61,775 bases of DNA from Bacteroidales bacterium (lineage in GTDB: Bacteria; Bacteroidota; Bacteroidia; Bacteroidales; UBA932), in the NCBI GenBank assembly GCA_017482565.1, contig JAFUMO010000031.1, positions 1-61,775 on the forward strand, given 5' to 3'. The notes beneath the pieces were generated by a model. It saw only the letters and a list, made by a program, of their open reading frames with translations, did not search any database and was not told the DNA's origin. Made by a program: the position numbers and the translations under genes. Below are positions 16,184 to 25,370 of this stretch, one piece after another. The stretch's first letter is position 1, and every line of letters begins with the position of its first letter.

Positions 16184-17410
16184 ATGTTTTCATTCAGGAC
16201 AACTTCATTGTTTGAGCAGCCGGATCTGGTGCTGCAGAGGGGTAAACTGGGAGTGCTGTGCAACCAGACAGCATGGGACCCGGAGAGGGGGGAATATCTG
16301 TTTGAGAGTGTGGCACGCAGGGGTAGGCTCACAAAGGTTTTCATGCCGGAGCACGGCCTGTTCGGCGAGCTTCAGGACCAGGTGAAGCTGAACAGCGGTG
16401 ATGCCTACAGCAGGCTGCTGGAGGGTGTGGAGTTCATATCGCTTTATGGCAGCAAGGAGGAATCATTGGCTGCAAGCCTCAAGGACCTTACAGAAATTGA
16501 TGCCCTCATCATTGAGCTTCAGGATATGGGATGCAGATATTACACATATCTCTCAACCATATTCAACCTGTTCAAGGTGCTTAAGGCAAACGAAATGGAT
16601 TTGCCTGTATATATTATTGACCGCATCAATCCGGCAGGCAGGCAGGTTGAGGGTACAGCCCTAAGGGCAGGCTACAGGTCATTCATAGGCATTGAAGGGA
16701 TAGTGCACAGGCACGGCCTTACTATTGGTGAGATTTCATATATGCTTTATAATGAGATTAATGCCAAATTCCCGCTGCATATAATATCATATAAAGCCTC
16801 TGCAGTGAACAGGGAGCTTATGCCTTGGAGCATTCCCCCTTCCCCTAACTTTCCGGGCTTGTTCACTGCCCACTTCTACAGCGGCCAGTGCCTCTGGGAG
16901 GGGACAAATGTGAGCGAGGGAAGGGGTACCACCCGCCCGTTTGAGATGTTCGGGGCACCATACATGGAAAATCTGAAAGGATACTGCAAGGAACATGGCC
17001 TGCAGGGTTGGAATGACAAGGACTCCCCTATTGCAGATGAGGGTATCTGGGTAAGATGGCTCAGGTTCATCCCAACTTTCCACAAATGGAAGGATGAGTG
17101 CTGCTTCGGTTTCCAGTTCATCCCAAATCCTAACATGCAGTACCACGCACTGGCACACAACTTGAGGGTAATGAGGTTCCTGCATGATACTTGTCCCGAG
17201 TTTGAATTCCGCCCGGGCAAATATGAGGCAGGGAATGACAGGACAGCCATTGAACTGCTGTTGGGAGACAAGGAGCTGATTGACTATGTGGCAGGAAATG
17301 GAGATTGGCACGATATTAAAGAGCATATAAAGGTAGAGGAACAGAAATGGATCAGAAAAGCCAAGAAGGCACTTCTTTATGAGGATGACCAGCTTTTCAG
17401 AATCAAATAA
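16184..17410 (+). CDS. DUF1343 / NamZ-like exo-beta-N-acetylmuramidase
   Basis: A 408-residue protein of the DUF1343 family, whose characterised member NamZ removes terminal N-acetylmuramic acid from peptidoglycan fragments. Family motifs are present: VLCNQTAWD, FMPEHGLFGE, LQDMGCRYYTY, DRINPAGRQVEG, PWSIPPSPNFPG and CLWEGTNVSEGRGTTRPFE. The protein opens MFSFRTTSLF with no signal peptide, so it appears cytoplasmic, unlike secreted homologues. That suggests recycling of imported muropeptides. It follows the PqqD-like gene by 8 bp. Confidence 0.88.
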   Translation: MFSFRTTSLFEQPDLVLQRGKLGVLCNQTAWDPERGEYLFESVARRGRLTKVFMPEHGLFGELQDQVKLNSGDAYSRLLEGVEFISLYGSKEESLAASLKDLTEIDALIIELQDMGCRYYTYLSTIFNLFKVLKANEMDLPVYIIDRINPAGRQVEGTALRAGYRSFIGIEGIVHRHGLTIGEISYMLYNEINAKFPLHIISYKASAVNRELMPWSIPPSPNFPGLFTAHFYSGQCLWEGTNVSEGRGTTRPFEMFGAPYMENLKGYCKEHGLQGWNDKDSPIADEGIWVRWLRFIPTFHKWKDECCFGFQFIPNPNMQYHALAHNLRVMRFLHDTCPEFEFRPGKYEAGNDRTAIELLLGDKELIDYVAGNGDWHDIKEHIKVEEQKWIRKAKKALLYEDDQLFRIK

Positions 17411-17449
17411 ATCTGCTGCCCTACGATTAATCAATTAAATTTTGACACT

Positions 17450-18202
17450 ATGGCAAATCCGGTATTGAACCAGGAAATTTTCAGAAAACAGAGTTATGCT
17501 TACGCAAATACAGGCGTAATGACAGTTGGTGGAACAGCAACAAAGACACTGCTGCTCTTGATGATGGTAATTGCAGGTGCAGCATACACCTGGAAGCTTT
17601 ACTATAATGCAGTAAACCCGCAGTCCATTACAGGATGGATGATTGGAGGCCTCATTGCAGCATTTGTAATGGCAATGATAATCTCATTCAAGCCCAAGAT
17701 GGCACAGTACCTTTCCCCTGTATATGCAGCGGCTGAAGGTCTTGCACTGGGAGGCATCTCAGCAATCTTCAACGAGCAGTTCGCCCTTACTGCCCCCAAC
17801 ATTGTAATAAATGCTGTTGCCCTTACATTGGTAACTGCCCTTGTGATGCTTACTGTCTACAGAAGCGGCCTCATAAAAGTAAACGGCACATTCATGAAAG
17901 TGCTTACAATTGCACTAATCTCAATAATGGTATTCTATGTGGGCAGCTGGATAGTATCACTCTTTGGTGTTAACCTCAGCATGCTCCACAACAGCAGCCC
18001 GCTGAGCATAGGCATCAGCCTTGTAATAGTAGCTGTAGCGGCCTTCAGTCTCCTTATGGACTATGAGTTCATCCGCCAGGCTTCAGCTGCAGGTGCCCCA
18101 AAATACATGGAGTGGTACGGTGCTTTCGGTCTTACTGTCACCCTTGTATGGCTCTATCTGGAGCTTTTGAAGCTCCTTGCAAAGTTCTCAAACAGGGAAT
18201 AA
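17450..18202 (+). CDS. Bax inhibitor-1/YccA family membrane protein
   Basis: A 250-residue inner-membrane protein with about seven hydrophobic helices. It matches the BaxI_1 family common in Bacteroidota: MANPVLNQEIFRK opening, the segment PVYAAAEGLALGGISAIF, and a C-terminal helix pair with LLMDYEFI, KYMEWYGAFGLTVTLVWLYL and a terminal LLAKFSNR. Related proteins are pH-sensitive calcium leak channels or FtsH-associated; the bacterial role here is unknown. It begins 39 bp after the NamZ-like gene and may be read through from it. Confidence 0.85.
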   Translation: MANPVLNQEIFRKQSYAYANTGVMTVGGTATKTLLLLMMVIAGAAYTWKLYYNAVNPQSITGWMIGGLIAAFVMAMIISFKPKMAQYLSPVYAAAEGLALGGISAIFNEQFALTAPNIVINAVALTLVTALVMLTVYRSGLIKVNGTFMKVLTIALISIMVFYVGSWIVSLFGVNLSMLHNSSPLSIGISLVIVAVAAFSLLMDYEFIRQASAAGAPKYMEWYGAFGLTVTLVWLYLELLKLLAKFSNRE

Positions 18203-18234
18203 TTGCAGGATAAATGAATTTTAGTGCAATAAAT

Positions 18235-18265
18235 TTTGCAATCACAAATTGAATTGTTACATTTG
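18235..18265 (+). promoter_or_regulatory. Bacteroidota promoter of rpmE2
   Basis: A -33 TTTG box (18235-18238), a 19-nt spacer and a -7 box TACATTTG (18258-18265) match the Bacteroidota sigma-ABfr consensus exactly. Transcription should start near 18272, leaving a leader of about 28 nt before L31. Confidence 0.8.
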
Positions 18266-18300
18266 CGCGCTGAAAATTAACATTTAAACACAATAAAGAA

Positions 18301-18546
18301 ATGAAAAAAGGTATTCATCCCGAAAACTACCGTCTTGTAGCTTTCAAGGATATGTCAAATGACGTTGTATTCATTACACGTTCATGTGTAAACACAAAAG
18401 AGACAATTGATATTGACGGCGTAACTTACCCTGTAATGAAACTTGAGATCTCCAACACTTCTCACCCATTCTACACTGGTAAGATGAAGCTTGTTGATAC
18501 TGCAGGTAGGGTTGACAAGTTCTACAGCCGTTACAAGAAAAAATAA
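18301..18546 (+). CDS. rpmE2: 50S ribosomal protein L31, type B
   Basis: An 81-residue ribosomal protein, starting MKKGIHPENYRLVAFKDM and containing SNTSHPFYTGK with the lysine-rich end RYKKK. It lacks the CxxC zinc motif, so it is the zinc-independent (type B) form that replaces the zinc form under zinc limitation or is the only copy. A strong promoter precedes it and a terminator follows. Confidence 0.97.
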   Translation: MKKGIHPENYRLVAFKDMSNDVVFITRSCVNTKETIDIDGVTYPVMKLEISNTSHPFYTGKMKLVDTAGRVDKFYSRYKKK

Positions 18547-18565
18547 TTCCTCTTACGGAGAGAAC

Positions 18566-18600
18566 AAAAGCCAGCTGGAGATTCCCGCTGGCTTTTTTAT
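18566..18600 (+). terminator. Rho-independent terminator after rpmE2
   Basis: AAAAGCCAGC (18566-18575) pairs with GCTGGCTTTT (18587-18596) and runs into a T stretch. It ends the L31 transcript just before the next gene's promoter box. Confidence 0.88.
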
Positions 18601-18603
18601 TGC

Positions 18604-18611
18604 TATCTTTG
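18604..18611 (+). promoter_or_regulatory. -7 promoter box abutting the DUF2400 start (leaderless)
   Basis: TATCTTTG matches TAnnTTTG and ends only 6 nt before the ATG at 18618. Bacteroidota transcripts start a few bases after this box, so the mRNA would begin at or beside the start codon. No good -33 TTTG is seen, because the terminator stem of rpmE2 occupies that place. Confidence 0.55.
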
Positions 18612-18617
18612 TACTGT

Positions 18618-19442
18618 ATGGAAGAAAAAATCAAGATAGTCCGCTCACTTGCGGAAAAATATAACAGGGAGGAGTATTTCCAGGGGGATCCCATCATTTT
18701 CCCAAAGCATTTCGCAAGGCTGATGCAGGGCAAGGAGGGGATTCCGGGGCTTGGTAGTGCCGGAACCTGCAAGGATGTTGCGGAAGGCAGTGGGGAGGAA
18801 AGTGGCGGAGAGAATCTGTCGGGAAGAAAATATACCCTGCATGATGTGGAGATTGCCGCTGTGATTGCCGCGCATCTGGCCTGGGGACGGAGGGATATGA
18901 TTGTGAGGGACTGCAAGAGGGCCTTTGATGAAATGGGCTGGGAACCATACAGGTATGTTATGGCAGGCAGCTACAGGGATGAGGATGCAAGCCTCCACCG
19001 CACCATAAAGTGGAGTGAGTTTGCAGCAATTTGCGGCAGGCTCAGGGAATTTTACAGCAAGAATGAAACCCTTGAGATACTTACTCCCGACGGGTTCCGC
19101 ATGAAGGTATACGGACAGAAAAGTGACCCTAAGGCAGCCAACAAGAAAATCCACATGCTCCGCCGCTGGATGGTGCGCGATGACGGGATTGTTGACCTGG
19201 GGCTCTGGAAAGGGATCACACCGGCAGAGCTGGTGATTCCATTGGATGTACATGTCCACAGGAGTTCCCTGAATCTTGGGGTGACCTCCCGCAACAGTGC
19301 AGACATCACCACAGCACTTGAAATTACTGAATTCTTAAAGGAAGTATTCCCAGGAGACCCTTGCAAAGGGGACTTCGCATTGTTTGCATACGCTGCTACA
19401 CTTAGGGAAGAAAAGGAAAAATCAAATAAAGTACAGATATGA
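18618..19442 (+). CDS. TIGR02757/DUF2400 family protein
   Basis: A conserved protein of unknown function (274 residues) found in Bacteroidota. Family landmarks: GDPIIFPKHF, EIAAVIAAHLAWGRRDMI, MLRRWMVRDDGIVDLGLW, ELVIPLDVHVHR and the end KGDFALFAYA. The helix-rich pattern with an aspartate in PLDVHV recalls HhH-GPD DNA glycosylases, but I would not assign a reaction. Residues 42-72 form a low-complexity glycine/serine/glutamate insertion between two family blocks. It encodes ENLSGRK from the recurring TCGGGAAGAAAA sequence, also seen inside the flavoprotein at 31859. The last 4 bases overlap the M14 peptidase start. Confidence 0.85.
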   Translation: MEEKIKIVRSLAEKYNREEYFQGDPIIFPKHFARLMQGKEGIPGLGSAGTCKDVAEGSGEESGGENLSGRKYTLHDVEIAAVIAAHLAWGRRDMIVRDCKRAFDEMGWEPYRYVMAGSYRDEDASLHRTIKWSEFAAICGRLREFYSKNETLEILTPDGFRMKVYGQKSDPKAANKKIHMLRRWMVRDDGIVDLGLWKGITPAELVIPLDVHVHRSSLNLGVTSRNSADITTALEITEFLKEVFPGDPCKGDFALFAYAATLREEKEKSNKVQI

Positions 19443-20992
19443 AAATGATAAAAGTAATGGCTGCAGCAGCATTCATGCTTGCAGCAACAGCCGCAACGGC
19501 ACAAATCAGATTCTCGGCAGACTTTGAAAGCGGCTCAATGGAAAAGGCCGAACTTGTATCACAGGAGACAAAGAACGGCAAAGAGGTGATAACCTACGAT
19601 TTCTACAGCAGGTTTGACCCTGCAAACCCTGCACGCCCTACCCTTGCCCCAAGTGCAAGATGGTACTACTTCAAGATGACAGGTGTAAAGGACAAGGAGG
19701 TTATCCTGAACGTGAAAAACTCGGATGCACGCCGCCCATTCTACAGCTATGACAACAAGAACTGGACAAGGTTCTCTGCAGCGGAATCTCCTGATGAGAA
19801 GACAATTATCAAGACCTATGACCAGGATGAAGTGTATATAGCATACTACATCCCTTATACATACAGCCGTCTTTTGGGCAAAATCCAGGAATGGGTAAAA
19901 CATGACTGGGTTGACCTCAGCTCAATAGGCGAGAGTGAGCATGGCAGGAACATGCCTCTCCTTACCATAACCAACAAGAACGGCAAGGCAGACAAGAAAG
20001 TTGTATATATTCACGGCCGAGTACATACCAGCGAAACACCGGGCAGCTGGCACCTTGAGAGGATGATTGATGTGCTCACATCAGACACCCCTTATGCAAA
20101 TGCACTGAGGGAGAATGTAATATATCATATTCTCCCTTTCACTAATCCCGACGGTGTAGTGGAAGGAAACAGCCGTTCAAATGCAAACGGTGTGAACATG
20201 GAGGTGAACTGGGATGACCCTGAGGAGGTTACAGCCAGGGAGGTGAAGAACATGAGGGCATTCCTGAAGTCACTCCTTGCACAGGACAATGTGGATGTAT
20301 TCCTGAACATGCACTCGCAGAGCATGCACCAGGCAACATACTGGGTACACACCGCAGAGACATCATCTGACTACTTCTACAAGAACCTTATGATACTTGC
20401 AAACCTCACAATCAATGACAACCCCTACTTTGCAAAGAGGGATCTCTGCTTCTCAAAGATGGGCTCAAGATATTGCGAAGGGTGGTTCTGGAACAACTCA
20501 GGAGAGAAGACTCTTGCAGTGACATTTGAGACCCCTTACACATATTACAGCCAGAACAAGGATGGTGAGTGGGTATCACTTGAGAACCTGAGGACTTTTG
20601 CAGACCACAATGTGCTTGCACTTGGAGATTACCTTGGCGAGGGAGCCCCTTACAGGATTATCATTGAGGAGCCTGCAGCAGCAGCCGGATTCCAGACAAT
20701 GAAGGACAACAGCAAATTCTACAACGGTACAAGCTACCTGAAGGCCGTTAAGGACGGTGCTGCCGTAAAATATGTATTCAACGGCAGGAAAGAGGGTGTT
20801 GAAATTCCTGCAGGAAAATACGAAGTATACAAATGGGCGGCAGGCGACAACCTAAAGGAGAGCAAGGCAGGTGAGAACGAGTGGGTTAAAGTTGGCGAAC
20901 TCCAGCATAAAGGGGGCAAGAAGATCAGATATACCCTTAAAGCTTCCTCCGGAGAACTTGTTGACAATATCCTCCTGAAGAGAGTTAACTGA
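19439..20992 (+). CDS. Secreted M14-family zinc carboxypeptidase
   Basis: A 517-residue metallopeptidase with a signal peptide (MKMIKVMAAAAFMLAATAATA). The N-terminal ~130 residues are a beta-sandwich like the M14_N domain of cytosolic-carboxypeptidase-type enzymes (ARWYYFKMTG). The catalytic domain shows the zinc HxxE in GRVHTSETPGSW, NPDGVVEGNSRSNANGVNMEVNW, the third zinc ligand in LNMHSQS and the catalytic Glu in VTFETPYTYYS. It should trim C-terminal residues from peptides in the periplasm or outside. It overlaps the preceding gene by 4 bp and precedes tldD by 6 bp. Confidence 0.88.
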   Translation: MKMIKVMAAAAFMLAATAATAQIRFSADFESGSMEKAELVSQETKNGKEVITYDFYSRFDPANPARPTLAPSARWYYFKMTGVKDKEVILNVKNSDARRPFYSYDNKNWTRFSAAESPDEKTIIKTYDQDEVYIAYYIPYTYSRLLGKIQEWVKHDWVDLSSIGESEHGRNMPLLTITNKNGKADKKVVYIHGRVHTSETPGSWHLERMIDVLTSDTPYANALRENVIYHILPFTNPDGVVEGNSRSNANGVNMEVNWDDPEEVTAREVKNMRAFLKSLLAQDNVDVFLNMHSQSMHQATYWVHTAETSSDYFYKNLMILANLTINDNPYFAKRDLCFSKMGSRYCEGWFWNNSGEKTLAVTFETPYTYYSQNKDGEWVSLENLRTFADHNVLALGDYLGEGAPYRIIIEEPAAAAGFQTMKDNSKFYNGTSYLKAVKDGAAVKYVFNGRKEGVEIPAGKYEVYKWAAGDNLKESKAGENEWVKVGELQHKGGKKIRYTLKASSGELVDNILLKRVN

Positions 20993-20998
20993 GAAAGC

Positions 20999-22426
20999 AT
21001 GCAGAATTATACAAAATATCTCAATTTCTTTGGAGTTACTGAGGAGAACCTCAGGGAACTTGTTGCAACCGCCCTCTCAAAGGGCGGTGAATATGCCGAC
21101 ATCTTCTTTGAGCACTCTGTAATCAATGAGCTTACCCTAAGGGACGGGGAAGTGAATGCTGCCGGAACCCATATTGATTATGGTGTGGGAATAAGGGTTG
21201 TAAAGGGTGAAAAGACAGGGTATGCCTACTCGGAGATAACTACCATGCCCCTGATGAAGAAGGCTGCCCTTACAGCCGCCCAGATTGCTGAAGAGGCTAC
21301 TGCTGTTGTGGATGCATCAAGGGAGGTGAAGATCCTGAAGGGGGAGAACCTCTACCCTATCGGGAAGGATTGGGACAAGACTGGTATAGACTACAAGATC
21401 CCTTATCTGCAGAAATTGAATGAGAAGATCTTTTCCAAGGATACAAGAACAGCCAAGGTTATAGGGAAGATAGCGGACTCAAACACTCTTGTGCTGTTCT
21501 ACAACTCTTTGGGAGAGGCCTTTACAGATGAAAGGCCTATGATAAATGTGGTAGCCAATTGTGTTATGGAGGATGGCAAGGGGAGGTCTGAGACAGGAGG
21601 TGTATCCAGAAGTTACAGGATGGGGTTTGAGCTCCTTACAGATGAGCTTATTGAGGAGATTGCATCGGAGGTGGTATCCAAGACTGCATTCCTCTTCAAT
21701 GCCTCGCAGCCGAAAGGGGGTGCAATGCCCGTGGTAATGGGTGCAGGCGGGAGCGGAATCCTGCTGCATGAGGCCGTAGGACACGCCTTTGAAGCTGATT
21801 TTAACCGTAAGGGGACATCAATATTCTCAGACATGATGGGGCAACAGGTATGCGCTGCCGGCATAAACATTGTAGATGACGGAACCCTTGCCGGGAACCG
21901 CGGAAGTTGCAACTTCGATGATGAAGGAATCCCCGGACAGAAGACATATCTTGTAAAAGACGGAATCCTCAATTCATACCTGCATGACCGTATAAGTGCC
22001 AAGTTCTATGGTGTAGCTCCTACCGGCAACGGAAGGCGTGAATCATTCAGATATATGCCTATTCCACGCATGAGGGCAACCTATATGGAGAACGGCACAA
22101 TGGCCGAAGAGGAGCTCATTTCCCAGGTAAAGAAGGGAATATATGTAGACAACTTCAGCAACGGACAGGTGCAGATTGGAGCCGGAGACTTCACTTTCTA
22201 TGTAAAGAGCGGCTGGCTCATTGAGAAAGGGAAGCTCACACAGCCTATAAAGGATGTGAATGTGATTGGCAACGGCCCCGAGGCCCTCAGGCAGATAACC
22301 GGTGTTGCAGACAACGGCAGGATGGAAAATGCCACCTGGACATGCGGAAAAGGGCAGTATGTACCCGTTTCATGCGGAATGCCAAGCATACTGGTAAAGA
22401 AACTTGTAGTAGGAGGAAGCAATTAA
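20999..22426 (+). CDS. tldD: TldD-type metallopeptidase subunit
   Basis: A TldD/PmbA family protein of 475 residues carrying the zinc motif HEAVGHAFEAD (HExxxH) near residue 258, preceded by MGAGGSGILL and followed by FDDEGIPGQKTYLVKDGIL. In characterised systems the active TldD pairs with zinc-free TldE, and the complex cleaves unfolded peptides such as microcin B17 leader or CcdA. The partner is the next gene. No signal peptide is seen, so it acts in the cytoplasm. Confidence 0.93.
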   Translation: MQNYTKYLNFFGVTEENLRELVATALSKGGEYADIFFEHSVINELTLRDGEVNAAGTHIDYGVGIRVVKGEKTGYAYSEITTMPLMKKAALTAAQIAEEATAVVDASREVKILKGENLYPIGKDWDKTGIDYKIPYLQKLNEKIFSKDTRTAKVIGKIADSNTLVLFYNSLGEAFTDERPMINVVANCVMEDGKGRSETGGVSRSYRMGFELLTDELIEEIASEVVSKTAFLFNASQPKGGAMPVVMGAGGSGILLHEAVGHAFEADFNRKGTSIFSDMMGQQVCAAGINIVDDGTLAGNRGSCNFDDEGIPGQKTYLVKDGILNSYLHDRISAKFYGVAPTGNGRRESFRYMPIPRMRATYMENGTMAEEELISQVKKGIYVDNFSNGQVQIGAGDFTFYVKSGWLIEKGKLTQPIKDVNVIGNGPEALRQITGVADNGRMENATWTCGKGQYVPVSCGMPSILVKKLVVGGSN

Positions 22427-22446
22427 CAAACAGAAAATTGATGGCC

Positions 22447-22487
22447 GAGGTTACGTAGTGAATCCCGCTCATCAAGTTTCACCGGAT
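22447..22487 (+). repeat. Degenerate conserved-loop stem-loop repeat
   Basis: A 41-nt segment before tldE resembles two units at 31764-31851: it shares the loop TTACGTAGTGAAT and the tail AAGTTTCACC. Flanking arms (TTGATGGCCGAGG on the left, CCCGCTCATCAA on the right) are imperfectly complementary, so it folds similarly although its arm sequence differs. Confidence 0.6.
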
Positions 22488-22490
22488 AGA

Positions 22491-23846
22491 ATGAAAACAG
22501 ATAAAATAGACAACAGATTTGAGGTTGAGGCGGCCCGGAGCGCCCTGGACATGGTGATGAAGCAGGGGGTACAGGCATGCCGCATTACCATGAACCTGGG
22601 TATCCAGAACTCATTTTCAGCCCTTGACGGCAAACTTGAGAACCTGCAGAATGCCAACGACCGCAACCTCTACATACAGATAATCTCCAACGGAAGATAT
22701 GGAGCCTACTCCACCAACCGCCTGGAAAAGGAGGACCTTGAGAAATTCATTGGGGAAGCGGTAAGGACAAACTCATATCTTGCTCCCGACGAATGCAGGA
22801 CACTCCCACCCAAGGAGATATGCTGGTGGGGCAAGGAGGATGACCTGGACCAGTATGACCCCTATATCCTTGAAATGGATCCTGCCAGAAAAAAGGAAAT
22901 TGCCTTTGAGGTAATGGAAGAGATTTACGGCAAGAACAAGAAGACTGTATCCGTAAGCACCGAGTACGGCGATATGCTGGAATACCAGTATATGGTGGAT
23001 TCGCAGGGCTTTGAAGGGGATTCCCTGCAGAGCAACTTTACAGTAAGCGCAGAGTGCTCGGTAAAGGGGAGGGGCAATGCCCGCAGTGAGGGATGGTGGT
23101 ATGAATCATCTCTACACTACAAGGACTTCAGCTATGCAGGATGCGGAACGGCAGCACTTGAAAGGGCCCTTGAAAAATTGGGGCCAAAAGAGATGGCAGG
23201 AGGAGAAATGACAATGATAGTTGACAACACCTGTTCCAGCAGGCTCATCTCCCCTATCTTCCAGGCATTGAACGGAAGCAACATACAGCAGCGCAACTCA
23301 TTCCTTATGGAGAAGAGAGGGGAAAAGGTATTTACAGAGAAATTCACCCTCATTGACACCCCTCACTGGAAAGGGATGTCGGGCAGCCGCTACTTTGATG
23401 GGGACGGAATTGCCACACGCCCTATGGATATCATAAGGGAAGGTGTAGTGGAGAGCTATTTCATAAACACATACTCGGCAAACAAGATGGGATGCTCTCC
23501 TACTGTTGAGAGTGCATCGGTTCCACATTTCTCACTTGAGGGGTTTCCGGAAGAGATGAGGAACCTTACATACAGGGATATGGCAAGGATAGCCGGAAAG
23601 GGCATTCTGGTAACCGGTTTCAATGGCGGAAACTGCAACGGACTTACCGGTGATTTCTCATACGGGATAGAAGGATTCTATTTTGAGGGCGGAGAGATAT
23701 TATTTCCTGTAAGGGAGATGAATATCAGCGGCAATATTATATCTTTGTGGCGCAATTTGGTTATGGTTGGGAACGATGCCAGAAACTGTTCAAGGTGGCT
23801 CATCCCTTCACTTGCCTTTGAAAACGTAAACTTTACTGGAATCTGA
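22491..23846 (+). CDS. tldE: TldE/PmbA-type partner subunit
   Basis: A 451-residue TldD/PmbA family protein without the HExxxH zinc motif, matching the TldE partner role. It carries PmbA-family segments such as MIVDNTCSSRLISPIFQALNG and GNCNGLTGDFSYGIEGF. The ATG at 22491 (MKTDKIDN) is chosen; an in-frame GTG 33 bp upstream lies inside a repeat element and is unlikely to be used. It is separated from tldD by the repeat and ends 2 bp before nhaC. Confidence 0.9.
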   Translation: MKTDKIDNRFEVEAARSALDMVMKQGVQACRITMNLGIQNSFSALDGKLENLQNANDRNLYIQIISNGRYGAYSTNRLEKEDLEKFIGEAVRTNSYLAPDECRTLPPKEICWWGKEDDLDQYDPYILEMDPARKKEIAFEVMEEIYGKNKKTVSVSTEYGDMLEYQYMVDSQGFEGDSLQSNFTVSAECSVKGRGNARSEGWWYESSLHYKDFSYAGCGTAALERALEKLGPKEMAGGEMTMIVDNTCSSRLISPIFQALNGSNIQQRNSFLMEKRGEKVFTEKFTLIDTPHWKGMSGSRYFDGDGIATRPMDIIREGVVESYFINTYSANKMGCSPTVESASVPHFSLEGFPEEMRNLTYRDMARIAGKGILVTGFNGGNCNGLTGDFSYGIEGFYFEGGEILFPVREMNISGNIISLWRNLVMVGNDARNCSRWLIPSLAFENVNFTGI

Positions 23847-23848
23847 TC

Positions 23849-25306
23849 ATGAAAAAGACACCGGCCTGGATGGCCACCATACCAGTTGCCGTACTGGTAG
23901 CACTTATTGTCATAGGTTCAATACTTTTTGGGGATAACCTCACTTCAGGCCCTTCCCAGATTGCCCTGCTCCTCGCTGCAGTAGTTGGGGCACTCATTGC
24001 AATGTTCCGCCTGAAGATCTCTTGGGAGAAGATTGAGGAGGGAATCGCAGACAACTTCAGCAAATCGGGAGGCGTATTCTTCATACTCCTTTCAATTGGT
24101 GCACTTACCTCATCATGGATGCTGTCGGGAGTGGTACCCACACTTATCTATTACGGATTGAACCTCATCAACCCGTCAATCTTCCTCCTTGTGATATTCA
24201 TCTTCACATCAGTCATCTCCCTTATCCTGGGAAGTTCATGGACAACCATAGGGACAATTGGAATTGCCATGCTGAGTGCGGGAGAAATCATGGGTTTCAG
24301 CAGCGGATGGCTGGCAGGTGCAATCATCTCTGGAGCTTATTTTGGAGACAAGATCTCACCGCTTTCAGACACTACAAACCTTGCTGCCGGCATTTCTGGG
24401 GTAGACCTGTACAAGCATATCAAGTATATGCTCATCACAAATATCCCTACAATCATAATTACAGCAATCATTTTTGCCGTGGCAGGCTTTGTGATACCTT
24501 CAACCGCTCAGCTTGATGTGGCTGCCGAGAGTGCAAAGATTGCCTCTACCTTCAATATTTCGCTGTGGCTGCTGCTGATTCCTGCAGTTACCATATTTAT
24601 GATATACAAGAAGGTTCCTGCATTCCTCACACTCTTCATTTCAGCCATTTTGAGCTCAATAATTGCTGTTATCGTACAGCCTCAGATTGTATCCCAGATT
24701 ATTCCTTGTCCTGTAGATTCACTTGAGGCATTCATATACGGGCCGCTCAAGATACTATCCATGCCTGTAGAGATTTCAACCTCAAGCCCTATGCTTGATG
24801 AACTTGCAAGCACAAGCGGCATGGCTGGGATGCTCAACACCGTTTGGCTGATCATGTGCGTTTGTGCATTCGGTGGCGTAATGGAGGCCGGCGGATATAT
24901 CCAGGCAATCACCGAGTCCCTTACAAAGGTAATCAAGTCCCGCACAAGCCTTGTGGGAAGTACACTTGGCACATGTATCATCAGCAACCTCACCCTTTCT
25001 GACCAGTACATGTCAATCATACTGCCGGGCAAGATGTTTGCACCGCTGTACAGGAAGGAGGGCTATGAACCGCAGCTGTTGAGCCGCTCGCTTGAGGATT
25101 CTGCAACCGTTACATCTGTACTCATTCCATGGAACTCCTGTGCGGCAATGCAGAGCAGCGTGCTGGGAATATCCACACTTGCATATCTCCCATACTGCTT
25201 CTTCAATATCCTCTCCCCTATAGTATCCCTGATAATTACCGCAATAGGATACAGGATTACCCGCTGGGGCAAGCCTGTAACAGGAAAAGGTGCAGCCGGC
25301 AAGTAA
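23849..25306 (+). CDS. nhaC: NhaC-type Na+/H+ antiporter
   Basis: A 485-residue integral membrane protein with about 11-12 helices. The NhaC family core is clear: SSWTTIGTIGIAML, GAIISGAYFGDKISPLSDTT, and a late repeat with ATVTSVLIPWNSCAAMQ. It exports sodium (or malate/lactate-linked sodium in some members) in exchange for protons. The start is 2 bp after tldE, so it is likely co-transcribed with the peptidase genes, an uncommon grouping. Confidence 0.93.
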   Translation: MKKTPAWMATIPVAVLVALIVIGSILFGDNLTSGPSQIALLLAAVVGALIAMFRLKISWEKIEEGIADNFSKSGGVFFILLSIGALTSSWMLSGVVPTLIYYGLNLINPSIFLLVIFIFTSVISLILGSSWTTIGTIGIAMLSAGEIMGFSSGWLAGAIISGAYFGDKISPLSDTTNLAAGISGVDLYKHIKYMLITNIPTIIITAIIFAVAGFVIPSTAQLDVAAESAKIASTFNISLWLLLIPAVTIFMIYKKVPAFLTLFISAILSSIIAVIVQPQIVSQIIPCPVDSLEAFIYGPLKILSMPVEISTSSPMLDELASTSGMAGMLNTVWLIMCVCAFGGVMEAGGYIQAITESLTKVIKSRTSLVGSTLGTCIISNLTLSDQYMSIILPGKMFAPLYRKEGYEPQLLSRSLEDSATVTSVLIPWNSCAAMQSSVLGISTLAYLPYCFFNILSPIVSLIITAIGYRITRWGKPVTGKGAAGK

Positions 25307-25370
25307 ATTTGGGATAATGGAAAATTTAAGTCAATTTTGCAATAAATAAAATAAACTAAACATAAAGGAA

